NCBI GenBank assembly: GCA_022759345.1
Contig: JAEMPK010000095.1
Coordinates: 1 to 12,921, forward strand
Length of the DNA stretch: 12,921 bases
Direction of reading: 5' to 3'
DNA from: Pyrobaculum sp.
GTDB taxonomy: Archaea; Thermoproteota; Thermoprotei; Thermoproteales; Thermoproteaceae
Below the pieces are notes generated by a model. It ran no database searches and was not told the DNA's origin. It saw only the letters and a list, made by a program, of their open reading frames with translations. This document shows, piece by piece, positions 1 to 5,728 of this stretch. Position numbers and translations under genes: made by a program. How positions within the stretch are numbered: the stretch's first letter is position 1; every line of letters begins with the position of its first letter.

Positions 1-620
1 ATGTAGGGCCCCACAGGCGCCGCCGTGTCCATGGACTTGCCCCAGATCCACTGCTTGCCGAATTGCCTGGCGGTCTTCTCGTCTGGGTTCTGCCAGTCCC
101 TCATGGACATGTCCAGCCCCACCGCGTAGCCGAAGACGTAGTCCAGGGCCTTCTCCGGCTGTATGTACTTGCCGGGGCGGCCTATAACCACCACCAGCTC
201 CACCTCCCAGTCCAGCTTCTGCACCACCTTGTGCTTTATCACGTACCCCTCATGCCCCACCAAGGCGTTGGGGAACTTGGGGAAGAAGTAGGGCTTCTCC
301 GGCGGCTCCAATCCCGTCTCCTTGCCGTGCGCCCTGTAGTTTACGGCGACGCCGAAAATCTTCTCCGGGTTCGGCACCGGCGGCTCCCACTTGATGACGC
401 TGGGCGCGTAGAAGGGCCCCCGCGCCGTCTCGCCTAGCCTCTTCACCACCTCCAGCGCAGGGTCCCCCAGGGCGATGAGCTTCCTCATGTCGTAGAGGAA
501 GTCCGGCGCCTCCAACGTGCCGTAGACCGCCTTATACGCCTCGGGCAGGTCAAGGATCTTCCCGTCTTTGAAAAGCCCCACCTTCCTCACCCCGTCTTTC
601 ACGAACGTCAACAGCTTCAT
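1..620 (-). CDS. Fumarylacetoacetate hydrolase (FAH) family protein, C-terminus cut by window edge
   Basis: The 206 visible codons begin at an ATG (620-618) and stay open to the left edge, so only the N-terminal two thirds of a roughly 300-residue FAH-family enzyme is present. Visible hallmarks are VNYRAHGKETG (93-103), the metal-ligand pair E139/E141 in WEVEL, D170 in GYAVGLDMSMRDWQ, and the substrate-loop lysine in GKSMDTAAPVGP (194-205). Family members are Mg2+-dependent hydrolases, isomerases or decarboxylases acting on 2-oxo or 2,4-dioxo acids in the cytoplasm, such as 2-hydroxyhepta-2,4-dienedioate isomerase or acylpyruvases. The substrate here cannot be read from sequence, and there are no aromatic-degradation genes nearby. 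The start is supported by a TATA box centred 23-24 bases upstream, which implies a leaderless mRNA. The gene is divergent from the SufB/D-type gene. The family assignment is firm, the substrate unknown. Confidence 0.93.
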   Translation of the reverse strand, partial: MKLLTFVKDGVRKVGLFKDGKILDLPEAYKAVYGTLEAPDFLYDMRKLIALGDPALEVVKRLGETARGPFYAPSVIKWEPPVPNPEKIFGVAVNYRAHGKETGLEPPEKPYFFPKFPNALVGHEGYVIKHKVVQKLDWEVELVVVIGRPGKYIQPEKALDYVFGYAVGLDMSMRDWQNPDEKTARQFGKQWIWGKSMDTAAPVGPY

Positions 621-639
621 AGCCTCCACACCCCACGTC

Positions 640-647
640 TATATAAG
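640..647 (-). promoter_or_regulatory. TATA box for the FAH-family gene, possibly bidirectional
   Basis: On the minus strand the element reads CTTATATA. It is centred about 23 bases before the ATG at 620, giving a leaderless transcript. The same bases read TATATAAG on the plus strand. There a start site would fall near 669, with a leader of about 30 nt in front of the ATG at 699. No better TATA is visible for that gene, so one element may serve both directions. Confidence 0.6.
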
Positions 648-698
648 TAATACGCAACCTCCGCTTTCGAGTACCCCGTTGGGGGATACGTAATTAAG

Positions 699-1493
699 AT
701 GAACAGCGGGGTCAAGGTGAAGGAGCTTGTCGTCGTGTCTGTCTATAGTAAGGGGCGGGCTCCGCACAACGTGGTGATTGTGGAGGAGGGGACCGAGGTG
801 ACTGTCTACACTGGTTGCGTAATTGCGCCTGAGGCGGTGGGGCTCCACGTGGGCATCTCCGAGTTCTACGTCATGCAGAAGGCCGGGCTGAGGTTCATAA
901 TGGTCCACAACTGGAACCGCGCCGCCCACGTGAGGCCTAGGACTGGGGTCCTAGTGGGGGAGGGCGGCGATTACATCGAGTATTACGCCCGTCTCGCCGC
1001 GGTCAAGACCCCGCAGATGAGTCCCAGCATCTGGTTGGGGGATACCGCCAAGGCGCACATAACCTGCATACTCCTCTGCCTGAGAGATGCGGAGATAGAC
1101 GTGGGGGGCGACAGCGCGGCGGCTGAGCTTGCCACCAGAGCCATCGCCACAGACAAAGCCGTTGTCACCATGCGCGCCTTGGTCGAGGCCCGAGCTCCCG
1201 CCAAGGGCCATGTGGAGTGTAGCGGCCTCCTCATGTCGCCCTACGCCAACGTGGAGACAATACCGCAACTAGCCGCCCGCCACCACGACGCCGTGCTTAC
1301 ACATGAGGCCTCAATAGGCAAGCTGGCAGAGGACGAGATCAACTACCTGCAGGCGAAGGGCTTTACATATGACGAGGCTGTGTCCCTCCTCGTCCGCGGC
1401 TTCATAACTACAGACATCCATAGATACTTGCCGGAGCAGGCAAGGCGATACATCGAACAAATAGAGAAACTGATAGTAGAGAAGGCCCTGTAA
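699..1493 (+). CDS. Short SufB/SufD family Fe-S assembly protein (stand-alone)
   Basis: This 264-residue protein has the SufB/SufD core fold signature. The middle carries GLHVGISEFYVMQKAG (48-63) and IMVHNW (67-72). The C-terminal third has HVECSGLLMSP (171-181), VETIPQLAARHHDAVLTHEA (185-204) and the helical EDEINYLQAKGF (211-222). Aligned by eye to remembered E. coli sequences, C174 falls where SufB has C405, and H202 where SufD has H360, residues implicated in nascent cluster building. Family members act with the SufC ATPase as a cytoplasmic scaffold for iron-sulfur cluster assembly. The protein is far shorter than bacterial SufB/SufD (over 400 residues) and resembles the short archaeal type. 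No sufC lies in the window. The ATG is the only ATG/GTG/TTG-supported start after an in-frame stop at 648; a G-run at 681-685 could act as a weak ribosome-binding site. Confidence 0.88.
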   Translation: MNSGVKVKELVVVSVYSKGRAPHNVVIVEEGTEVTVYTGCVIAPEAVGLHVGISEFYVMQKAGLRFIMVHNWNRAAHVRPRTGVLVGEGGDYIEYYARLAAVKTPQMSPSIWLGDTAKAHITCILLCLRDAEIDVGGDSAAAELATRAIATDKAVVTMRALVEARAPAKGHVECSGLLMSPYANVETIPQLAARHHDAVLTHEASIGKLAEDEINYLQAKGFTYDEAVSLLVRGFITTDIHRYLPEQARRYIEQIEKLIVEKAL

Positions 1494-1532
1494 CACCAGC
1501 ATCAATACATAGCGGCGACGTAGACGTAATGT

Positions 1533-1540
1533 TTTATATC
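1533..1540 (+). promoter_or_regulatory. TATA box for the 144-residue protein gene
   Basis: TTTATATC, centred about 21 bases upstream of the GTG at 1558, stands out in a 64-base gap that has no other A/T block of this kind. The spacing implies a leaderless mRNA starting at or very near the GTG. Confidence 0.55.
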
Positions 1541-1557
1541 TGAGGCTAGGTAGTGAC

Positions 1558-1992
1558 GTGAGTCTTAGACTACCCCCGAGGATTAAGGTGCTAGAGGCCC
1601 TCGGCGCCGTCGTGGACGGCCGGGTGCGGCTGGTGGGCGAGGGGCGGTGCGAGGTGGTGTCTTCAGAGGGGGACCGGGTGTATAACGTCGTAGTGGAGGG
1701 AGAGTTTGTCTACAGCAACGACAACGGCACCTTGTACAGAGGGTACGTGGGCTACCCCATATTGGCGTGTTTAATGGCTGAGGGGAAGCTGCCCATAGAC
1801 GCCGAGCTTGGAGAGAAGCTGAGGGGCGTCCCCTGGAGGCGGCTTAACGAGCAGTACAAGCGGTACGAGGAGGTGCTCCGGCACATATACGCAGAGAGGG
1901 GAATCGAGAGGGAGAGGGCGGAGGCGTATATAGACGCCGTGCTTAGACGCCTCGCCGCGATGCGGCTTAGGCTTAAGAAGCCCACGGGGTGA
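1558..1992 (+). CDS. Uncharacterised 144-residue protein
   Basis: I do not recognise this gene. The product is soluble, with no signal peptide or membrane helix. The N-terminal half (about 8-60) is predicted to be mainly beta strands and includes YNVVVEGEFVYSNDNGTLYR (42-61), followed by GYVGYPILACLMAEGKLPID (62-81). The C-terminal half (about 86-140) is strongly charged and helical, rich in Arg and Glu, and ends in a basic tail (RLRLKK) that could contact nucleic acid or protein. There are only two cysteines, C31 and C71. Codon use and GC content match the neighbours, and a TATA box at about -21 supports the GTG start. The gene sits alone between the SufB/D-type gene and vapBC; nothing in the context suggests a role. 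Confidence 0.8.
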   Translation: MSLRLPPRIKVLEALGAVVDGRVRLVGEGRCEVVSSEGDRVYNVVVEGEFVYSNDNGTLYRGYVGYPILACLMAEGKLPIDAELGEKLRGVPWRRLNEQYKRYEEVLRHIYAERGIERERAEAYIDAVLRRLAAMRLRLKKPTG

Positions 1993-2016
1993 AGACGGCG
2001 CGTTGTCGTCTGTAAA

Positions 2017-2025
2017 CTTTTTATG
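2017..2025 (+). promoter_or_regulatory. TATA box for vapBC
   Basis: CTTTTTATG, centred about 24 bases upstream of the GTG at 2045. It decides the vapB start, because an in-frame TTG at 2003 would place the promoter inside the coding region. Confidence 0.6.
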
Positions 2026-2044
2026 TCTACCAAAACGTATACAC

Positions 2045-2278
2045 GTGAGTGTGGTGATCTCTGTAAGAGTTAGGAAGGAGCTTAAGGAGGAGTTGGAGAG
2101 GCTTGGCATAGACTACGCCGAGGCTGTGCGGAGATTTCTCGAGGAGCTGGTGGCGCGTGAGAGGAGGCGGCTGGCTCTTGAAAAGGCGCGGGAGGTGAGA
2201 GAGATGTTGAGAAGTAAAGTCGGCACGTTGTCCCCCTCCGCCGAGTTGATTAGAGAGGACCGAGATGCTGGTCATTGA
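2045..2278 (+). CDS. vapB: VapB-type antitoxin
   Basis: This is a 77-residue, highly charged helical protein placed directly before a PIN-domain toxin gene and overlapping it by 14 bases. The N-terminus (VVISVRVRKELKEELERLG, 3-21) has the strand-then-helix pattern of a ribbon-helix-helix DNA-binding domain. A helix with EAVRRFLEELVARERRR (26-42) follows, and the tail (about 55-77) should wrap the VapC active site. Antitoxins of this kind neutralise VapC and repress their own promoter as a complex with it. The GTG at 2045 was chosen because a TATA box sits about 24 bases upstream; GTGs at 2051 and 2054 are less favoured alternatives. The subfamily of VapB is not certain from sequence alone. 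Confidence 0.82.
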   Translation: MSVVISVRVRKELKEELERLGIDYAEAVRRFLEELVARERRRLALEKAREVREMLRSKVGTLSPSAELIREDRDAGH

Positions 2279-2663
2279 CGCGTCGGCGTTGGCGGCTTTG
2301 TTGATGCCGGAGAGCGGCGGCGAGGAGGTGGAGAAAGCCGTAAAAGAGGCCGAGAGAGTCTCCACGCTGGATCTGGCGGCGTATGAGGTGGGGAACGCGG
2401 TGTGGCGGCGGGTGCGTCGCGGGGAGCTCTCCATGGAGGAGGGCAACGTCGTGGTTTCTACGCTTCTGTCGCTTTTGGATACCTTTGAAGTTTTTTCGTA
2501 TAGAGAAGTGGCGGCGGACGCTTTTAAACTCGCCGTGGATGCCGGCATCACGGTGTACGACGCGGCGTACGTCGTTCTGGCGAAGAGGCTAGACGCACGC
2601 CTGCTCACGCTGGACGGGGAGTTGCTTAGGAAATTCCCCAACATTACTTACGCGCCGCTTTGA
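2265..2663 (+). CDS. vapC: VapC-type PIN-domain ribonuclease toxin
   Basis: This is a 132-residue single PIN domain. The four acidic metal ligands expected of VapC are in place: D5 (VIDASAL), E41 (YEVGNAVW), D99 (VYDAAYVVLAK) and D117 (TLDGEL). The set is intact, so the nuclease is probably active. VapC toxins are Mg2+/Mn2+-dependent endoribonucleases that cleave defined RNA targets, often tRNA or rRNA, when not held by their antitoxin. The ATG lies inside the end of vapB, so the two genes are translationally coupled. The next gene's TATA box begins four bases after the stop. Crenarchaeal genomes often carry many such pairs; nothing marks this one as mobile. Confidence 0.93.
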   Translation: MLVIDASALAALLMPESGGEEVEKAVKEAERVSTLDLAAYEVGNAVWRRVRRGELSMEEGNVVVSTLLSLLDTFEVFSYREVAADAFKLAVDAGITVYDAAYVVLAKRLDARLLTLDGELLRKFPNITYAPL

Positions 2664-2666
2664 GGG

Positions 2667-2675
2667 TTTTTATAG
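2667..2675 (+). promoter_or_regulatory. TATA box for queE
   Basis: TTTTTATAG starts four bases after the vapC stop, with its centre about 14 bases before the GTG at 2685 and 23 bases before the in-frame GTG at 2694. The spacing rule seen at other genes here slightly favours 2694 as the real start. Confidence 0.5.
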
Positions 2676-2684
2676 CGGGGGTGT

Positions 2685-3344
2685 GTGAGGGCTGTGCGGG
2701 TGCTTGAGGTCTTCGCCTCTCTACAGGGGGAGGGGGTGAATCTGGGCAAGCCGGCGGTGTTTATCAGGCTGGCCGGGTGTCCCCTCCGTTGCGTATACTG
2801 CGACACGAAATACTCCTGGGATTTCGGAGGCGGCGTAGAGATGAGCGTCGACGAAGTGGTCGCAAAAGCGGCGGCGCTGGGGGTGAGGGGGCATGTGGTG
2901 GTGACCGGCGGGGAGCCGCTCATATGGCAGGGCCGCGGCCTTGAGGAGCTCGTATGCGGGCTTAAGGGGCTGGGGGCGGTTGAGGTGGAGACCAGCGGCG
3001 TGTACAAGCCGACGCCTCGGCTTGACGCTTGCGTCGACTTCTACGACGTGTCGCCGAAGCTCAGCAACGCAGGCGTCAAGGCGCCGCTGGACAAGTTCTA
3101 CGTGTCAAGCCCCAAGGCCTGGTTTAAGTTCGTGGTGGGCGACGTAGGCGACGTGGAAGAGGCGGCCCGCTACGTGGAGGCCTTCGGCATCCCGCGGGAC
3201 AGGGTCTTCCTCATGCCCATGTCTCAAAGCGCTGAGGAACACGCAGAGGTCCTCCGCAGGATTTGGGACGCCGCCGTGAGGCTCGGCCTCAGGGTGACGC
3301 CCCGGCTCCACATAGTGGCGTGGGGCAACGAACGGGGAAGGTAG
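2685..3344 (+). CDS. queE: 7-carboxy-7-deazaguanine synthase (radical SAM)
   Basis: The 219-residue product has the QueE pattern. An N-terminal VFASLQGEG (9-17) is followed by the [4Fe-4S] cluster motif CX3CX2C as CPLRCVYC (C32, C36, C39) and the SAM-binding TGGEPL (74-79). EVETSG (100-105) and SPKAWFKFVVG follow in the core. QueE converts 6-carboxy-tetrahydropterin to 7-carboxy-7-deazaguanine. This leads to preQ0, which archaea insert into tRNA position 15 to make archaeosine. The length matches the family. The gene has its own TATA box, so it need not depend on vapBC transcription, and other queuosine/archaeosine genes are not in the window. The start could be GTG 2685 or, by TATA spacing, GTG 2694; the core is unaffected. 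Confidence 0.93.
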   Translation: MRAVRVLEVFASLQGEGVNLGKPAVFIRLAGCPLRCVYCDTKYSWDFGGGVEMSVDEVVAKAAALGVRGHVVVTGGEPLIWQGRGLEELVCGLKGLGAVEVETSGVYKPTPRLDACVDFYDVSPKLSNAGVKAPLDKFYVSSPKAWFKFVVGDVGDVEEAARYVEAFGIPRDRVFLMPMSQSAEEHAEVLRRIWDAAVRLGLRVTPRLHIVAWGNERGR

Positions 3345-3418
3345 CCTATTCCCTCATTGCCTCGTGAAGGGGGCTGGGCCAGCTTGGGTTGGGCTTCTGG
3401 CGGGGGATTGGGAAAGGA

Positions 3419-3445
3419 CCCTCGGCGGCTGATGTGCGCCGAGGG
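3419..3445. repeat. Perfect 9-bp inverted repeat with 9-base spacer
   Basis: CCCTCGGCG (3419-3427) is repeated as its exact reverse complement CGCCGAGGG (3437-3445), separated by GCTGATGTG. It lies 14 bases upstream of the TATA box of the small ORF/dipeptidase unit. It could be a hairpin in a transcript reading through from queE or a dimeric regulator site. Confidence 0.7.
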
Positions 3446-3459
3446 CTAGACGGATGTAG

Positions 3460-3467
3460 TTAAAAAC
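3460..3467 (+). promoter_or_regulatory. TATA box for the small ORF and dipeptidase
   Basis: TTAAAAAC is centred about 22 bases upstream of the ATG at 3486, the usual leaderless spacing seen across this window. It supports the small ORF as a real transcribed first gene. Confidence 0.55.
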
Positions 3468-3485
3468 GCCCGCTCTCCACTGGAC

Positions 3486-3620
3486 ATGGCTGAGAAACTC
3501 GCAAGGCGGCTGAGGGACGTGGTGGACCTCCTGGAATCTGCGGCGGAGGAGAAGGACTGGGGGCTTGTGGAGGAGGCGTTAGACGAGCTCCGGAGCATAG
3601 TCGACGAGCTGGAGGAGTAA
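3486..3620 (+). CDS. Small acidic two-helix protein (44 residues), unrecognised
   Basis: This short ORF starts at ATG 3486 and ends at TAA 3618-3620. The last A of its stop is the first base of the dipeptidase ATG, so the two are translationally coupled. Fifteen of 44 residues are Asp/Glu and six are Lys/Arg. The heptad-like pattern suggests two amphipathic helices (about 3-22 and 27-43) split at KDWG (23-26), that is, a helical hairpin with an acidic C-terminal end. There is no signal peptide or cysteine. The TATA box about 22 bases upstream and the one-base overlap argue that it is translated. I recognise no family; a small partner or regulator of the downstream peptidase is one inference, and a mere leader peptide is another. 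Confidence 0.7.
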   Translation: MAEKLARRLRDVVDLLESAAEEKDWGLVEEALDELRSIVDELEE

Positions 3621-4543
3621 TGCTTGTCGATCTGCATCAAGATGTGGCTTACTACTTCTTGACGTCGTTGAGCCCGCCTCCCTTCGACGTAGACGCCGAG
3701 GGGAGGCAGAGCGACTTGCCTAAGCTCAGGAGGGCGGGCGCAGATCTGGTCTTCGCCGCCGTCTTCCCCTTCGTCAACGCCTACGGCGGGTGGTCGCCCA
3801 GCCTCCAGCTGGCGTTAGAGGCCGTCAAGGTGTACTACTCCCTCTCTGAGCGCCACGGGGTGAGGCTGGTGGAGAGGCGGGTGGACCTGGCCTACCCAGG
3901 CCTTAAGTTTCTGCTGGTGTTGGAGGGGGCCGACGTCCTCAACTCCGTCGACGACCTCCGGCTCATGTATAGGCTGGGGGTGCGGGGCGTCGGCGTGACG
4001 TGGAACTTAAACAATAGGTGGGGCCACTCCTGCTACAGCAAGGGAGGCGGCGGGTTGACCGAGGAGGGATATGCCTTGGTGGAGGCGGCGCAGAGGCTCG
4101 GCATGGTGGTGGATCTAGCCCACGCCGGGAGGAAGACGGCGCTGGACGTGCTTGAGGCGGCGAGGAGGCCGGTGGTGATAAGCCACGCCAACGTGAACGA
4201 CGTGTATAGGCATCCGCGCAACGTCGACGGCGAGGTGATAAAACGGCTTGTGGACAACGGAGGCGTGCTGGGGCTCACCTTCATCCCCCGCACCATCTCG
4301 GACAGCCCCACTGTGGAGGCGTTGGTTAAGCATGCCAAATACGTCAAGGAGAGGTACGGCGTGGAGGCGCTGGCCGTGGGGACGGACTACCTCGGCATCT
4401 CGACGACGCCGCCCGGCCTCGAGTCTGTGGACAGGATAGAGACGTTCTTCAAGGCGTTGAGAGAGGCCGGCTTCAGCGGCGAGGAGGTGGAGGCCGTGGC
4501 GTGGCGCAACGCCTACAGAGTCCTAAGAGAGGCCTTGGATTAA
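3620..4543 (+). CDS. Peptidase M19 / membrane dipeptidase family metalloenzyme
   Basis: The 307-residue product has the full ligand set of the M19 amidohydrolase-like family: H6 and D8 (LHQDV), E102 (LEGAD), H168 (LAHAG), H189 (SHAN) and D256 (GTDYLG), with the substrate-binding Arg in HPRN (198-201). Family enzymes carry a binuclear zinc centre in a TIM barrel and hydrolyse dipeptides, including D-residue-containing ones in some members. There is no signal peptide, lipobox or GPI-like tail, so unlike the mammalian renal enzyme it should be cytoplasmic; peptide recycling fits a peptide-fermenting or peptide-respiring thermophile. It is the second gene of a two-gene unit with the 44-residue ORF. 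Its 3' end overlaps the convergent trm10 gene by 21 bases. Confidence 0.93.
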   Translation: MLVDLHQDVAYYFLTSLSPPPFDVDAEGRQSDLPKLRRAGADLVFAAVFPFVNAYGGWSPSLQLALEAVKVYYSLSERHGVRLVERRVDLAYPGLKFLLVLEGADVLNSVDDLRLMYRLGVRGVGVTWNLNNRWGHSCYSKGGGGLTEEGYALVEAAQRLGMVVDLAHAGRKTALDVLEAARRPVVISHANVNDVYRHPRNVDGEVIKRLVDNGGVLGLTFIPRTISDSPTVEALVKHAKYVKERYGVEALAVGTDYLGISTTPPGLESVDRIETFFKALREAGFSGEEVEAVAWRNAYRVLREALD

Positions 4544-5503
4544 CACTGCGTGGGCCTTCCGCAGGGCCAGCTCAACCTCCTCCGGCGGGGCCCTGAGCCA
4601 GTTGGCCTCGGCCAAGGCCTCCGGCGTTATCCAAAACCTGCCGTCAGGCCCCCTCACGGCCCTCTTCTGGATCTCCCACATGAGCCGGTACACCCTGTCT
4701 CTCTTGGCCTGGGCCGCAAGTATCGCCTCCTCCAGCGGGACCCCCGACAGGGTCTTGACCACAATCTCCGTGATCTTGTTTATGCGGTCCGGCACGCCGA
4801 TTCGGGACCCCCTCAGCTCGATTCGACACCGCTTCTCTACGCCTATCAGCTGGGCAAGCCTCTTGGTGCCGGACTTGGCGGTCCTCTCCTTGTCCACGAT
4901 GCCGCCTATTATAAACTCGTCGTGGCTGTACGCCACCTCCTCCGTAAAGAGGCAGTCCCCCTCCGGGTCGAGGACCACAGGCGAGGAGAGCGGAGGCAGT
5001 CCCCCCACGATCTTCATCCCGTGGACAAGACCGCGGGCGTGTAGGTCCAGCAGCTGGAGAAACTCGGCGGGGGCGTTCGTCACCCACAACACGCCGTCCC
5101 ACAACACGCCCCTCACCACGTTTAGAGCGGCCAATATCTGCTCCACAAGCTCGTGCTTCTCCCCCGGCGTGTGTTCATGCCAAAGAGAGAGATCCACCAC
5201 GATACGCGGCTTCTCGGGAGGCTGGAAGCCGAGCCTCAGAGGCTCTCCACACCGCCGCGCCAGAACCCAGCCCCACCTCTCCTCGCCCCGCCAGGCGAGG
5301 ACCGCGACGCCCTCCCAAACCCCCACCACGCGGCCCCGGCCCTCCCCCCTGCAGATCTGGTACCTCCCCAACAAGACCCAAAGCGCCACGCACTGCGGCA
5401 ACTCCCACTTACACTTAAGACGCGGGGGGAGACACAAGACGTCTACCCCCGCCTCCGCCAGGGCGCGGAAAAACGAAACCCAGAGAGGCTGAACCCGAGC
5501 CAC
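4523..5503 (-). CDS. Archaeal Trm10-type tRNA (purine-9, N1)-methyltransferase
   Basis: With the start proposed here the protein has 326 residues. The SPOUT-type methyltransferase core is seen in IVVDLSLWHEHTPGEKHELV (101-120), the VLWVTNAP strand (138-145) and the hallmark FIIGGIVDKERTAKSG (197-212). The last matches the GG(I/L)(V/I)D(K/R) motif of Trm10, which uses S-adenosylmethionine to methylate N1 of G9 and/or A9 in tRNA. A basic helical tail follows (about 260-326). Four cysteines in the N-terminal domain (C24, C31, C38, C51) could form disulfides, as is common in Pyrobaculum proteins. The frame is open back to a TTG at 5620, but a strong TATA box at 5521-5529 lies inside that extension, and the GTG at 5503 is 22 bases downstream of it. 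Whether it modifies G, A or both cannot be told from sequence. Confidence 0.85.
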   Translation of the reverse strand: MARVQPLWVSFFRALAEAGVDVLCLPPRLKCKWELPQCVALWVLLGRYQICRGEGRGRVVGVWEGVAVLAWRGEERWGWVLARRCGEPLRLGFQPPEKPRIVVDLSLWHEHTPGEKHELVEQILAALNVVRGVLWDGVLWVTNAPAEFLQLLDLHARGLVHGMKIVGGLPPLSSPVVLDPEGDCLFTEEVAYSHDEFIIGGIVDKERTAKSGTKRLAQLIGVEKRCRIELRGSRIGVPDRINKITEIVVKTLSGVPLEEAILAAQAKRDRVYRLMWEIQKRAVRGPDGRFWITPEALAEANWLRAPPEEVELALRKAHAVLIQGLS

Positions 5504-5520
5504 GGCCAGAAGAGCGTACG

Positions 5521-5529
5521 TATATAAAG
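5521..5529 (-). promoter_or_regulatory. TATA box for trm10
   Basis: On the minus strand it reads CTTTATATA, one of the best TATA matches in the window, centred about 22 bases before the GTG at 5503. It lies within the longer open frame from 5620 and therefore argues for the shorter protein. Confidence 0.7.
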
Positions 5530-5664
5530 CCCTTCGCAGAGGAAAACGCAGCTGTCCAGAGGTTTCCAATGGCCTTAGATTGTGGAGAGAAGACATAACG
5601 AAGCCATACGGGGCGGGCAAAACTTGGGCAGTCAGCTTAGCCGCATAGCCTGAAGGCGCCTCAG

Positions 5665-5695
5665 AAAAAGGGCTGTAGAGGGGGTGGTCGAAAAA
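5665..5695 (-). terminator. Possible T-run terminators after the MetE-like gene
   Basis: Reading the minus strand beyond the stop at 5729, there are two runs of five T (5695-5691 and 5669-5665), 34 and 60 bases after the stop and well before the trm10 TATA box. Archaeal intrinsic termination relies mainly on such T-runs. The rest of the 5530-5728 gap holds only an imperfect palindrome around AGGCGCCT and nothing else I can name. Confidence 0.35.
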
Positions 5696-5728
5696 CTGGG
5701 AGCGCTAATGCGGAGGGTGGAGGGGGCG

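Larger units (their letters stand above)
3345..3485. other. G-rich intergenic gap between queE and the small ORF
   Basis: This 141-base gap holds six G-runs of three or more on the plus strand (3369-3373, 3376-3378, 3386-3388, 3391-3393, 3402-3406, 3410-3412). Then come a perfect 9-bp inverted repeat and a TATA box. No credible ORF or tRNA signature was found. The first four G-runs are separated by 2, 7 and 2 bases and so fit the canonical G-quadruplex pattern. It could be a regulatory region or an unannotated small RNA. Confidence 0.5.

Noticed and set aside
2003..2044. In-frame TTG upstream as the vapB start
   Set aside because: The TATA box at 2017-2025 would lie inside the coding region; the GTG at 2045 has the right spacing.
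2027..2644. Minus-strand open frame of 205 codons opposite vapBC
   Set aside because: Ser/Thr/Ala-rich complement of the vapBC codons, with no recognisable domain.
3345..3460. RNase P RNA, tRNA or box C/D RNA in the G-rich gap
   Set aside because: GGGAAAGGACC only loosely recalls RNase P region I, the gap is too short, and no other conserved RNase P region, T-loop motif, or properly spaced C and D boxes was found.
4602..5492. Long plus-strand open frame of 296 codons antisense to the Trm10 gene
   Set aside because: It is Ser/Arg/Thr/Pro-rich with no family motif, has no TATA box at its start, and lies wholly opposite a gene with clear Trm10 motifs; G/C-rich coding DNA often gives such shadows.
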